A stretch of 64,000 nt of DNA from Fasciola hepatica (lineage: Eukaryota; Platyhelminthes; Trematoda; Plagiorchiida; Fasciolidae), in NCBI GenBank assembly GCA_948099385.1, contig CANUEZ040000151.1, forward strand, positions 3,728,001 to 3,792,000, given 5' to 3'. Numbering within the stretch: the first letter of the stretch is position 1; each line of letters starts with the position of its first letter. Of this stretch, positions 37,801 to 48,524 are shown piece by piece. A program made the translations under genes and the position numbers. The notes beneath the pieces were generated by a model that ran no database searches, was not told where the DNA came from, and saw only the letters and a list, made by a program, of their open reading frames with translations.

Positions 37801-38104
37801 CTCGCGATATGTGTCTGTTTTGTCAATATATGTGCCTCATATTCACCGTATCTCGGCCCTTCCGCGTCACTGCTGCCATCTAACCCACACTATAAGGCTT
37901 GCCTTGGTCGCTCCCTTTTTTGAAATTGTCACCGTCCATATTTTGCAATGAGGCATAACTCATGGCTACCTAGTCCTAAACCATATCACACAATTGTTTG
38001 TTCTTCTTCACTTCTCTTTTACTTTTTTTCTTCATCGTTTCTCGTAGAGATAGTTTTCCCTGCCGGTTTTCAGCCCTTCTCGTGTAGAACTCCCAGATTC
38101 CGAT
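31881..38104. other. Long stretch without recognisable genes
   Basis: Pyrimidine-rich 32-33.8 kb, purine-rich 33.8-36.2 kb, then pyrimidine-rich again from about 36.5 kb (all on plus). Frames are short and family-less, for example 33002-33241 (-), 35217-35531 (+) and 36870-37151 (+). An AT-dinucleotide-rich patch lies at 37,698-37,732. The segment 36,905-37,010 resembles 19,338-19,450. The alternating skew suggests very old element layers in both orientations. Confidence 0.35.
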
Positions 38105-38395
38105 CTACTCCGCTTGGCTCAGCAAGCTCCTCCACTCGACCCTACTTTCATATTTGCCGGGCACATATTTGAACCCATCTCTGGGTTCACTTGAATTCCC
38201 TCCAATACTCCTCAGTGTGTATACACTTATCTCCCTCTCATAATCATTCTAGCTTTTCCTACCCCTCCTTTGACTTGCTTATTTCTAAATTTATTATGAA
38301 TTTTTTCTGCCAATTCTGTCGCGTGTAAAACTCTAGTCATGCTTCAGGCATGTTTTGGGCTTCTCCGAAATAAAATACTATTATCATCATTATCG
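38105..38395 (-). repeat. Family A short dispersed repeat, copy 5
   Basis: Plus-strand tract ACTATTATCATCATTAT (38,378-38,394) is the trinucleotide end. On the minus strand follow TTTATTTCGGAGAAGCCCAA, AACATGCCTGAAGCATGAC, a GTGTATACACACTGAGG internal block, and CCCGGCAAATATGAAAG then GGTCGAGTGGAGG, ending with GCTGAGCCAAGCGGAG near 38,107. This is the longest copy (about 290 bases). Confidence 0.7.
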
Positions 38396-40164
38396 CTATA
38401 ACCACGTCAGTAGCAAACATCCCGTCGAAACCCTGAAGACAGCTGGAACACCTACGATGACTTGACCATCCACCCGCAGCGCACCTCTGTGAAATGAAAT
38501 ATGCCGAGTATCGTGGAGCTAGCCAGTTTGGCAGAAAAAGCTCATCTAAGAACCTTGAGAAATGTACCACCACCCTATAAGTTCAAGCTGTTTGTCCACT
38601 ATGAATACCGGCGCCTTCGGTAAAAGACTAAGTTCCCACAGGTACTCAACAAACTCGGATAACCACCAACTTTCGTCCTGCAATCCACCTTCCGGTCCTG
38701 ATAGAGAGTGGTTCTTAGCTTTTCTTAGTAGATTTATGCTGCAAATGCTTGCTTCGGGTTATGTTCGTTTCTTTCTTGACTTCAACCCCATTAATACTTT
38801 TCTACTCAGTCTTCCCAGGCTTTTTGTCCCAGTGGGTAAAACTTCCTCTTCAAAACACTTGAGAAGGTTTCTGTTCCTACTAGCCCCTCGCAAGCATGCC
38901 TACCGCTAACCCAGCCAATATATCTACGCGTTCTCTTAGGCCTGCCACTTAGTAACTCCTTACACTAAACCTATTGTTATCTCCCCCCCACCTATGATCG
39001 ACCTTCAGCCCATCAGCTGGTTTGCCCGAAAAGTTATTGCTAATCGATCCTTGAAACTTTCACTGTTGTTCTCAGCCGGGCGCATTCCAGACTGCCGTTC
39101 TCTCCACCTGCCCAAAATCCCGCTGGAAAAACTTTTGTCTGTCACGAGGCCCGAATACGGAGCTCAAAGTCGGTATGGTTCTTGCGAGTTGGCTAATTCC
39201 TCAGCATCACTTTTCCTATTTGATGGCCAAGAATTATACTGACTGGCGCTGGTTGAGACCCCACTGGAACCATTAACTTGCTGACTACCTTGATCGCAAT
39301 TTAATCAGAGGGCCCAGATCTCTTCCAAAGGCTTCACAGTAATCCGAGCGGGGTTTCATATACAGTCATTCTACTGCCGATGTCCATATCCAAGCACGAG
39401 CAAAGACAGACCATACACCGATCCTTCCTGAACTAGCTACTAGCGTCCATCACTTTCAAGCTGTGCGCTTCACCATATTCTGCCGACCACTCTGTCAAGT
39501 GACTGATAGCCCTGCTGCTCTGACCGTTCATCTTTTACCCCGATGGCGGGCTACACTCACAGGGTAATGTGTCTTACCAATGAAACCCACCCGTTGATCG
39601 AGAGCCTCGCCGAAGCCTCAGACTGGCGACTCAGACTGATGAACAGCTATGCGCGGGCACCTCTGTCAAAATGAGGTCTGTGAAGCCCCTTCTCCCAAAG
39701 CTTCTGAGCGTCGTGGCTTATCGAATCCAAAATACTCCAAGTGATCCTCAACCTTAACTCCCAGTGCCGATGCAGCGAAGCCCCAGGAGTATCGATATAT
39801 AATGTATCAAACATTTTACCGGAGTAGTAAAGCATAAACCCAGGCAATCACTATGACCGTCTTGTCGGCTCTGATTTATTGTAGCCCCTGACATATTTCG
39901 CTAAGCGCTTCATTTTTCACAATTTGAGATTTCATCTCTCTTCCGCCAGCTGCGGATTCTTCCCACTGAGAGATAACTGCTGGTCCTAGTAATTACGTCA
40001 ACTCTTCACCTAATCCTTTACTTTCCGCATTCATAAATGTTCCTCCGCCTAATCTATGCAGTTTCCCCCCTGTGTTTGCTTCGTTCATTGAAAGGGAAAC
40101 GGCGTAGTCAATCTCTTCTGCTTCATCCCTGCATACATCTTATCTCCTGCACTCTTGGCCAAAG
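38396..40164. other. No recognisable gene
   Basis: Pyrimidine-rich on plus. The 115-codon frame at 38562-38909 has no recognisable domain. Confidence 0.3.
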
Positions 40165-40420
40165 CCCGTTTTAACAGTTTCAAGTCTGACCGATGCTTTA
40201 CAACAGACCCAAACTAAATCAAAACTGGCTGGTAACCACCCCGTAAACCGATGTCGTTATAATACACTTAATCTTTGCCTGGTTTCTCCCCCTGATGATA
40301 AAGTGAGCGACTCCTGCTTTTAACGTCTTTGTGTTCTATCTCACTGAGTAATGTTATACACCCTCACCATGCACCCATGTTTGCTTCTCGACCATGGTCA
40401 AGAAATACACCGTCATTTTG
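40165..40420 (-). repeat. Family B dispersed repeat, copy 2 (diverged)
   Basis: On the minus strand: TATTTCTTGACCATGGTCGAGAAGC (near 40,410-40,386), AACATTACTCAGTGAGATAG (near 40,355-40,336), then GGTTTACGGGGTGGTTACCAGCCAG and GTTTGGGTCTG, which follow the order seen in copies 1 and 3. Confidence 0.6.
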
Positions 40421-41404
40421 AGGTTCGATAATGGGTTCGATCTAGTTTCCTTGCTGGTGTCTAGGGGTCGTAGACTTTTAGTTTGCTCGCTCTTGTTTCC
40501 GGCTGCCACACTCAGGAAGTTGTTCCTTGGGCCTGAATAAAAGTGAAGAAGTTGCTCTGCTCAATCGGAAGACAGGACAGGTACTTTCCAATAACTCTTT
40601 TTCGTCAGTTGACCCTCTGTACTGAGTTTTGACCCCCCTTTTAGCTATCTCTTGGCTGGATGGTGGCCGAGGATCACTGCCATGGGTGTGCTCATTATAT
40701 TTTTATGACTTGACTCACCAATGGTCCCGCGGACCTTGTGAAGCGTTCCTGTTTTATCCAGGTTAAGCTTTGTCTTAAAATGCACGACCCTCTGAGGTCC
40801 CGTGACGCTATTCAGAATCAGTGGACTTGGTTATTCGTTCAATCAAGTAGTCGACGACTGAACAAATAACTCCCACCTCTCACGGCTCTCCAAACCAGTT
40901 CTCACATAGGCGTTTTCCTGTTTTGCAATATGCTAACGACGAGACAGATGTCACGGTAACCCTGCAAGCACCACTATATCGGATATCCTTACTCCTAACC
41001 AAGTATAATCTCAGCACACTAGCACCATCGAGTATGTGCATAGACGAACTTACGGCTATTTTTCTCTGCACGAGACCAATTTTCTTTAGTGCTTCATCAC
41101 CGAAACCGTCATAGATTCTTCCACTTTAGGCCCCTCAGGAACAATTCAATATAGGGTAACCACTGTACCAGAAGAGACCGTAACAAATATAGTGCTATGC
41201 CAGCAGGGTACCAGTCCCATTAACTCTCATTGTTCCTTCAAACCCACCTTACCGCCTAGGTGCTGAACTGCAGACTGCGTAAAAAAACTAGATCAAAGGT
41301 TGCCATTTCTAGATCCTTTCAACCTCAAAGCTCCAGGTTTTTCTTAGTATCCCAACACTGCCACACCAACTTGCGAACAAATAATCCTTTAGAATACATA
41401 CAAA
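40421..41404. other. No recognisable gene; leads into a LINE fragment
   Basis: Pyrimidine-rich on plus. Frames are short. The last part (41,255-41,400) may be the degraded 5' end of the LINE ORF2 that becomes readable at 41,405. Confidence 0.3.
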
Positions 41405-42488
41405 ATGGCCCAATCGTTGGACCCAACTCTGCTAGGCTGCAGCATTATAGCTCAGTCCCCGGCGAGCCTACTCCACCTTGAAAGTGGAGTAGGTGCCACT
41501 GACCGCTTAAATGAACATACATTCCATGTACGTCATGGCCACGATAATGATAGTTTCACAATCGCACTTTTCAATGCTTGCTCTCTTGTAAGTAAACTCA
41601 CATCCGTCCGCTCCTTTGCACTGCAATCTCACCCAGATGTAATCCTCGTAACTGAAACCTGGCTTACTGATAAAACTCCCCTCTGACACATTTCCATACC
41701 CGGTTATAATATATTTGCTACGAACAGATCTGAGAGACGTGGTGGTGGATGCCTTGCTTATAATAGGAGCAGTCTTGGAACACACTTACTCTAACTTCCT
41801 GTCCTTGATAAGGTCCAAGACTCTGTTTGGATCTCTATACCCCTGCTTCAGGGGCAGCTCGTCATTGGTTGTGTTTACTGTCCGCCGGGCTACAACATGG
41901 GACACGTTAATGTAATCACCGATGCTTTCTGTCACGTAGCTGAAATCCCGCACGCTTCTAAAATCATAGCGGGGGACTTCAACCTACCTGGCATTTTTTG
42001 GGCAACCCTGAATTCCTCTCCGAAGTTATGCAAATTTATCTCATGTATCCGTGCTGGCAGATGGACACAACACATAAAATCACAAACCTGAGGGAACAAT
42101 ATTCTTGACCTTATCTTTACTTAGGCCTCCGAAATATAAAGGCAAATATCCTTAGCCACCTTCCTGGTTGTGATCATGGGGTCATAACGTGTGAATCATC
42201 CGTTCAGCCGCATCACCGGGAAAGTCCTCAAAATCGGAAATCGTTCCGAAATGCAAATTGGGATACTTTACACACCATCCTGCGTAACCAGACATGGGAT
42301 GAGTTTTTTCAAACATCTGATCTTCAACTGGCGTCAAATGTGATGTACTCTAACCTATTCTGTTCTCTGAACATCATATCTTCCGAGATAACTGAATTCA
42401 GTGGGAGAAAAACCGATCAACAACAAAAGTTGCAAAGTAAGTTCGAAAAGTTGCAGCTTGCCAATCGGCGGGATTTGGAATTGATTTC
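41405..42488 (+). mobile_element. LINE endonuclease fragment cut off at the inverted-repeat junction
   Basis: The plus strand reads FTIALFNACSLVSKL, VILVTETWLTDKT, a stop (TGA at about 41,684), the next block SERRGGGCLAY in another frame (about 41,730), then KIIAGDFNLPGIF (about 41,955-42,000). Then come NNILDLIF (about 42,095-42,115), a GCDHG remnant (about 42,170) and the EN-RT linker with TWDEFFQTSDLQLASNVMYS (42,293-42,352) and KLQSKFEKLQLANRRDLELIS (to about 42,490). The catalytic ETW, GDFN and CDH residues are all kept, unlike two other endonuclease copies here. RT never appears: recognisable LINE text stops where the left arm of the large inverted repeat begins (42,489). Confidence 0.85.
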
Positions 42489-42889
42489 TTATGAATTTTG
42501 CAAATGACACATACGAAGAAAACGTGTTTACCGCGTGGACAACACAAGGAGTTAGTAACCACCGGCACTGACTGTAAGTTATAGGTAGGTGAGGTGAGAA
42601 AAGTAACCATATCTTTAACCTGAACCAATTATTTTCGCTGGAGGATTTTGGCCGGCGGTGTAGAGAATAAATACTGGAAATCATTCCAAATGTTCTACAT
42701 GTTTTGTAAATTTGACTATACTTGACATTACTTTGAAAAACTCTCCCATACACTACACTTTTACTGGTTTGTTTATTCACTCGAGACATCTGAATTCGGA
42801 ATCGAACCGTTTCTGACTGTTGTGCTTGAGCCATAGGGAATTCAACCTTTAAGTTTTACTATGGAATCTATTTTGCCGCGTACTTGAGG

Positions 42890-43025
42890 TGTGAATATAT
42901 TCTTGTTCTTTGTGAATTTCAATTTAGTGAAGTAGAAACTACAAATCAGTTCTGTTCTGGTTTTGGGATTCTTTTGAATTGGCTACGCGCTGCTCGATTT
43001 GCGAGAAGTGACTTACAATATCTAC
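42890..43025 (-). repeat. Dispersed segment within the left arm (also at 58.6 kb)
   Basis: Read on the minus strand this segment (AAGTCACTTCTCGCAAATCG onward, through GCGTAGCCAATTCAAAAGAA and CACTAAATTGAAATTCACAA) matches 58,585-58,715 (+). It is therefore an element present outside the inverted repeat, perhaps the end of an LTR. The mirrored copy is at 51,594-51,729 (+). Confidence 0.75.
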
Positions 43026-43682
43026 TGCCGTCACTTTGCTCTACGGTCAAGTCTCTACGTGCTAGCCCTTCAACAACAGACCTCCGTCAATCCAGTTGTA
43101 TCATCCTTTTAAAGCGTGCATGGGGTTGCACTCAAACTTTGTCGAGCCTCCCTACAGGACAGCTTGGCCAAACTCTTTGTGACCACGCTTCTGCTCTGTG
43201 GCAGTACTATCTCATTCTCGTCTGGGTTTCTTTGGTGGAATTCGCTAGTGATCCAGCCTAAATCCCCATTTTTTCACTGGCTTGGACTGGTCCCAGTCCT
43301 CAGCTCACTGCATGGCACTTTTGTATCCTGCATCTACTGTATATCACATGAAGTACTTTTACTCTATATTTTGTTACTCCGCCGGTCCAGTGTGCAACAC
43401 GCGCAACCCTCCGTCTTGTTTCACATACAAGTAACCGTTGTCAGCTGTAAGCTGCACACGAATCTGGCTGGTCTTTAGCAACCATTTGGGACCACATACG
43501 GGCCCTCCACAGAAAAATGCATGATTATACCCAAGTTCTTTGTCTTTTCCTTCGACGACGTCCGACGCTGTCAGCGAACTCCCATGTCTGCGTAGCCAGC
43601 TTTTCCCCGAGTTCACACCGACATTTATGATGTGGCCTCAGTCCACGTGCCCACCGCCCACCATCACGCGAGCTTTTCTGTG

Positions 43683-43860
43683 GTCACCGTCCGTAATGCA
43701 GTGGTCCATTATCACGGTATCACTAAGCACACATACATGCGACCTTGGATTGTGTAGATAAATAACGATGAGTCGTACCCAAACTGTTATGCTCTTCTGT
43801 TCATCCAGACTCAGGATAATTACTAGTATTCTTTCACTGCGCAAGGATTTCACATTTGGC
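43683..43860 (+). repeat. LTR-like direct repeat, upstream member
   Basis: Matches 44,755-44,940 in the same orientation at roughly 70-75% by eye (blocks TGCGACCT.GGAT.GTGT, AATAA..(A/G)TGA.TCGTAC, TTCTGTTCA.CCA, TTCA.TGC). The pair flanks a gag fragment, so they may be diverged LTRs of a small element. Mirrored at 50,759-50,936. Confidence 0.6.
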
Positions 43861-43932
43861 ATCGCGACAGCCATTCACAGTTAAGCAGTTCTGTGGTATG
43901 GAATTTCTGAATTTAAATGCTACCGTGTGTGA

Positions 43933-44468
43933 GATGAGGGTTATTTTGAAAGATTCGCCTTGTGGAGCACTGCTTTTGAAAAAATTTCGGATGAACACAA
44001 AACCGCTGTCTACTTGAGTGCTGTTGGAAAGTCAGCGTATTCTGCTATCAAGAACTTATCCCTCCAGCAGAAGCCTGCTTCCCTGAAATACGAAGACTTC
44101 GGGAGTCTTGTTTTCCATCACACCCAGCCAGTTGACTTCAGAATTTCCGAAAGTTTCAAATTTCACCAGCCTAAACAGAATGGTTAGAAGGATATTCGAA
44201 ACCTTATTCTTCAGCTCCAGGAGCAAGCTTCTCGTTGTAATTTTGGAGATCAGCTAGAAAAGCAACTTCGTGACCGTCTGATTGCCGGCATCAGTGATCA
44301 GCAGTTGCAGCGTAAACTGCTTTTAATTACTAGCCCTGCTTTTAAACATGTTCTCAAAGTTCGTGAGCGGTACCAAAACGTGAGTAATCCTACGGAGTGT
44401 TCACCTCAAATCATGGTTTGTAGCCACATTTTAGGACAAAAAATGTCATTCATCGACTCCGTCGACTA
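43933..44468 (+). pseudogene. LTR-retrotransposon gag fragment in left arm
   Basis: After a TGA at 43930-43932 the frame reads DEGYFERFALWSTAFEKIS, a capsid-type block of flatworm LTR-element gag. It continues with KTAVYLSAVGKSAYSAIKNL, has one in-frame TAG at 44185-44187, then reads RNLILQLQEQASRCNFGDQL and LRDRLIAGISDQQLQRKLL, ending at TAA 44466-44468. Further on (44,540-44,590) a frameshifted Cys/His cluster may be the zinc knuckle (GWCGSCGD). No protease or RT follows before the second direct repeat at 44,755, so the element is gag-only. It would form the particle shell if intact. Confidence 0.8.
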
Positions 44469-44754
44469 AAAAGGATGACTTCCTGTCAACCCCTATCCCC
44501 GGAGGACTCACAGTGATGCATTTCAAGCAAGGACTACATACGGCTGGTGTGGTTCATGTGGAGACATAATGATCATATTCATTGCGGAGTTTCCGAAGTT
44601 CCTGCTGATACTGACTTTGTCCCAAATATCTCACAAGTTGATTCTGATTCGGAAATACCCAGCGAATCATTTTTGAGACGTTCTGAACTTTCGGCTACAT
44701 AACCACCTAACGACTGGAAAACCCTTATCTTCTTTCAAGCTGTGGAAGGTTTGA

Positions 44755-44940
44755 TGATTGTCTACAATGCAGCTATTCATTGTCAAACTTTAGTATAGTT
44801 ACGCACATAAATGCGACCTCGGATCGTGTGAATAAATAATGGTGATTCGTACTTAAAGCTGCTGCGCTTTTCTGTTCACCCAAACTTGAGATAACTGCAA
44901 ACATTCATTCACTGCCCTAGAATTTCAAAGCTTCGCTAGA
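44755..44940 (+). repeat. LTR-like direct repeat, downstream member
   Basis: Partner of 43,683-43,860, about 1,073 bases downstream. Begins around TTTGATGATTGTCTACAATG and contains AAATGCGACCTCGGATCGTG. Mirrored at 49,679-49,864. Confidence 0.6.
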
Positions 44941-45349
44941 ATGTGTTCATGGTATGACGTTAGCCGTACCTGGTCCCATCTCCGTTTTGCATCTCTCCCC
45001 TTGTATCAGCAACACGGGGCTCTCGCACGGCGAGTAGCCTTCCCACTTGACCTACAGTGATCGTACATTACCCCCTATAGTATTTTCACAATTTGTCTGC
45101 TACTTTGCCTCCGGGGTGGCATCCACCACCAGTAATCTCCACCCATCCTCTTAGCCTTAATTTGTTTGGACCCTTTCCGAGCTTGCCGTTGAACTTTGAT
45201 CCACAGCTGGGACCTGCCGGGACCGCTTTTCTCCTCGTGTTTTCCCTTTTTGGTTCTCCGTCCATACTTACGTACCATTCTAAGATGTTAACTCTCTCTT
45301 GGTACTACGTTGGTCTCCCTTCGGGCTATCGCATCAGGATAAAAGCCCA

Positions 45350-45763
45350 TTACGCCCCTGCAAAACAAGCATGGCCGTCATTGGCCCCGATATCCCTGTC
45401 CCTTAGCAGCATCCCGGCGGATACTCTACTGACTACAAACAAACATTTAACAAAGCTCACAGTTGCTTCCTGAAGGTGCAGGGCGCTGTCAGGTTCATCC
45501 CTGTGGATTGGGCTCTTCGGGCCTTCAGGATGTCTGCTACGACTTGCGGGCGCAGCCAGGCTGGCGAATCGCACGTCCTCCCACCAGAAGTGGTCTTCAG
45601 ATTGCGTGCTCGGCACAAGGTCAGTTATATCCAGAAGCAACGTTTGTGGATTACAAAGCTGCTGTGTTTTTGCTCGTTTGACTGCTGCAGCTATGTCGTT
45701 CACACGGTACCCTCCTACCCTCACTGGTCCTCCCCAGCATGCCGTCAGTTTTACCACCACCAT
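45350..45763 (-). other. 137-codon unassigned ORF in left arm (mirrored at 48856-49269)
   Basis: Open frame MVVVKLTACWGGPVRVGG... with no domain I recognise. Overlapping frames on the other strand are nearly as long (45476-45805, 45606-45935), which argues for chance openness. Part of this DNA (45,478-45,620) resembles 62,555-62,690, where no corresponding frame is open, again suggesting repeat DNA rather than a gene. Confidence 0.3.
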
Positions 45764-46094
45764 TCCGCGTCTTCGCCTGGTAAGTGCTTCTTACTCCAAT
45801 TGTGAAATAGTCCACGCACACCCTGCATATCCAGCTATAACCATCTTTCATTGGCGCACACTGATCGTCAATACAGGCAGTCCATCCTTCTCGTCTCATT
45901 CCCTGTTACCTGCACACCATAAGACGTACATCTGACTGATCACATGTTCTATTCGTATTCCTATCAGTCCCTCGGGACGTAAACCGCAGCTTCTTTTGAC
46001 GTATTCGCTCATTTGCAAGGTTACTGTTGCTGTGCGTTTTAGACTCGTGGAAAACAATAGACTCCCTTCATTGAAGTACTTTTTCTCAATCTAT

Positions 46095-48524
46095 AAGCGG
46101 TCAGTGATGATTTTCCGCAATTCTTATCAGTCATCCATTCTATTGCGCCTCTGCTTCGCTTTATTCCGATCTTGCCGTGCGTCGTGTCTTCACTATAGAC
46201 GTACAGGTCTGGTATATCAATCCAGCATTTTTATCCATTTTATAGTTGCATGATATCTATGTTATCACTCATCGATAGGCTAACAATTGACCTCCGCTTT
46301 CTCCACAAACCACGTTCGTAAGCCTGTCGGGTCCGCAGTGGCTATAGCTGAGCTTCCCATATTGTCTTGTTCCGAGTTAACGTCTTCAAGTTGGAATATC
46401 ATCAACCACCTACAGGAAGCAAGTAATTCTCTGATTACTTACCAGCTTTCCTCCGTCAAACTCCATCATCAGCAATTTGGCAGTTCCCTTTCTACTTTCG
46501 GATGTGTCCCTTGTCTGCTTGTTCAACTCTGCCTGCATAAAACCGCCAACCCTCATCGCCCTCCTTGTCGACTGATGTATTTTATTCCATATCTGCAGCT
46601 CTCAACAAGTTCTTCGCATTAGGATTTTTGGCGCTGATCCTATCGCCGTGATGTCATTGAGCCTTCCACTCGTGAAATGGTCACTACTAGCCATCTCTTA
46701 TCCTTCCAAGTATTAAGTCACCAATTGTGCTCGCTGTTTGCTCTTTTACCGTCGTAGCTTCGCATCTCAAATCGATCTACTCCCATTTCACTGTCAGTGC
46801 TCCGCGGTCTATCTACTAAACTGTGACCACCGCTGTCCAGCCTTCCCTTCGGCACTCCTCTTCCTCGTTTATCTAGCAGTATACCTCCTCATCATCAAAA
46901 GTGGTATTCGTCTAATATATCTGTGACTTTTCGAAATATGCACACGGAAAAAGTTCTGCTGTGTCGATGAGTCCACTTTGTCTCGAATTTTTCTGGAACG
47001 TCGCCTCTTTTCTTTGCTCTAGATTATTCTCAAGCAGCCTTTCCTCAGGTTGTAGTCGTATGATCACCCCACCGGAACCTCGTCACATCAAAATGCCTGC
47101 CTACAGATGTACACCTACCCTTTCTGTGCTTCATGTGCCCTACTATCACTAATATGTCGCCTCTGGTCTCCTCAATTCGCCCTAGCCGACTGCCCAGGCT
47201 TGATTTATGACCGTATCCTTAGCCCGTGTTAATAACTCAGACCTATCATATCGTACAGTAATTCACTCGAGGATCGAACACCTATATTTTGGCATTTCCA
47301 CTGATTCCCCTCCAGGACGAACCACTGGATGTGTTGGCCATCCTTCACACGACCGAGGTTGTCGGCGCAATGCCATTTAAATGTTGGCTGTATTCAACCC
47401 CTCGCCGGTATAATATTTTACCGCACGAAATCGCTCTATTTCTGAAATTCAATCCCAGCTCATTTATGAGTTTTCCACTCATATCTTTGCCTCTCCCTTC
47501 AGCGAGCTATAGGCTTTCCCCATCACGTCGTCAAGTGTGAACCATTTCCTCTGCATAGAAAATGAGGTATTCAAACGTCTTCAGATTACCTAATATTTCC
47601 CCTCCGCCAAGTCTACTTCCAATTCCTTTCGTGTATATATCCTGCGTATCTGAGTGACTTCCCATGCCCCCACTGTCTTGATCGTAGGACCCTGAGCTTA
47701 GTAGTTGCTGGGGGCTATCATGATTGTTATTATTCCTGAGCACTTAGTTCTTATCCTTCTTTTTTCATTTTTTTCATATTTGCATTTCAATGACTCGCTG
47801 ATTTAAAGTGGCTGCGCCATCGGCTCATGGGCTACAGCAAGCCTCGGGATCTTCCAAAAACGCCCCCTTTATTATTACTAAGTCCGTCAACCGACAAAAC
47901 TCATTCATATTGAGCTCGGAGGGCTCCACAAGCTACCGTTTTCAAAATTTGCTTGTCGCTTTTCAACTAGTTGGGAATGGCATAACGCCGATCGCGGTAT
48001 GTGGTACGTCCTCGGCCGCCGCCATCTTGAGATCAGATAACCTTGGCTCAACCCCGAGTTTAGCCTGGCCTGCTGATCAGTATTTTCCCCCTTGCTTTTC
48101 GAGGAGATGTAAAATTCTTTTTAATAATAATCATAATAATAACAATAATAATAATAATAGTATATTTCTCGGCTATGGTCGAGACACACGCGCAGGCGAA
48201 CGATCATGGTGTACGACGTTACTCAGTAAAATGAAATATTCACAAACTTCAGGCATAAAAGTCAAAAGTGCCAGCTGCAGAAAAACATAGCCAGCGATAG
48301 TTTATATGGATCACTCTAATCATGGTTTCCGCGCCGACTTTGAACCAGGTTTCGGTTTCGCGCTGGGCGGTGGCGCACAGCGGTGATATCGAATAGGTGG
48401 TTCATTCGTGCTGCTAGAGGTGCATTATCAACGAAAATGATGCAAGCCATGAAAAACGGCGGTTTACCGGGTATCTGCGAACAGCGAAGTTTCACGTAGG
48501 GAGAAAAGGAGATTGTGACTGAGG
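46095..48524. other. Spacer between the inverted-repeat arms (2,430 bases)
   Basis: Single-copy within the window except for the family B repeat at its right end. Pyrimidine-rich on plus as far as about 47,800. Frames are short or low complexity; 47808-48290 is open but its centre translates an AAT tract as poly-Asn. I find no transposase or recombinase that would mark a transposon core. Confidence 0.5.
48122..48510 (+). repeat. Family B dispersed repeat, copy 3, with (AAT)n tract
   Basis: (AAT)n-type tract at 48,122-48,159, then TATATTTCTCGGCTATGGTCGAGA, GATCATGGTGTACGACGTTACTCAG, GTCAAAAGTGCCAGCTGCAG, a GCGCTGGGCGGTGG block, GATGCAAGCCATGAAAAACGG and GGTTTACCGGGTATCTGCGAA. It matches copy 1 (23.97-24.33 kb) block by block and ends within about 15 bases of the inner border of the right arm. 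Confidence 0.75.

Larger units (their letters stand above)
42489..46094 (+). repeat. Left arm of a large inverted repeat (3,606 bases)
   Basis: Every position x here pairs with position 94,619 minus x in the right arm, with no net insertion or deletion along the whole length. Differences I noted are few: near 42,510, 42,570, 44,406 and 45,205, plus a small cluster at 46,076-46,080. The outer match ends at 42,489/52,130 and the inner match at about 46,094/48,525. The arm contains an LTR-type retroelement remnant (gag flanked by diverged direct repeats), a segment also present at 58.6 kb, and a segment related to 62.56 kb. Confidence 0.97.

Noticed and set aside
45093..45935. Several overlapping 109-137-codon ORFs in the arms, mirrored at 48.68-49.53 kb
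   Set aside because: Their doubling only reflects the inverted repeat. Both strands are open in several frames and a related segment at 62.56 kb has no such frame, so protein coding is not supported.
47808..48290. 160-codon ORF in the spacer with a poly-Asn stretch
   Set aside because: The Asn run is a translated (AAT)n tract at the head of family B copy 3; the rest has no recognisable domain.
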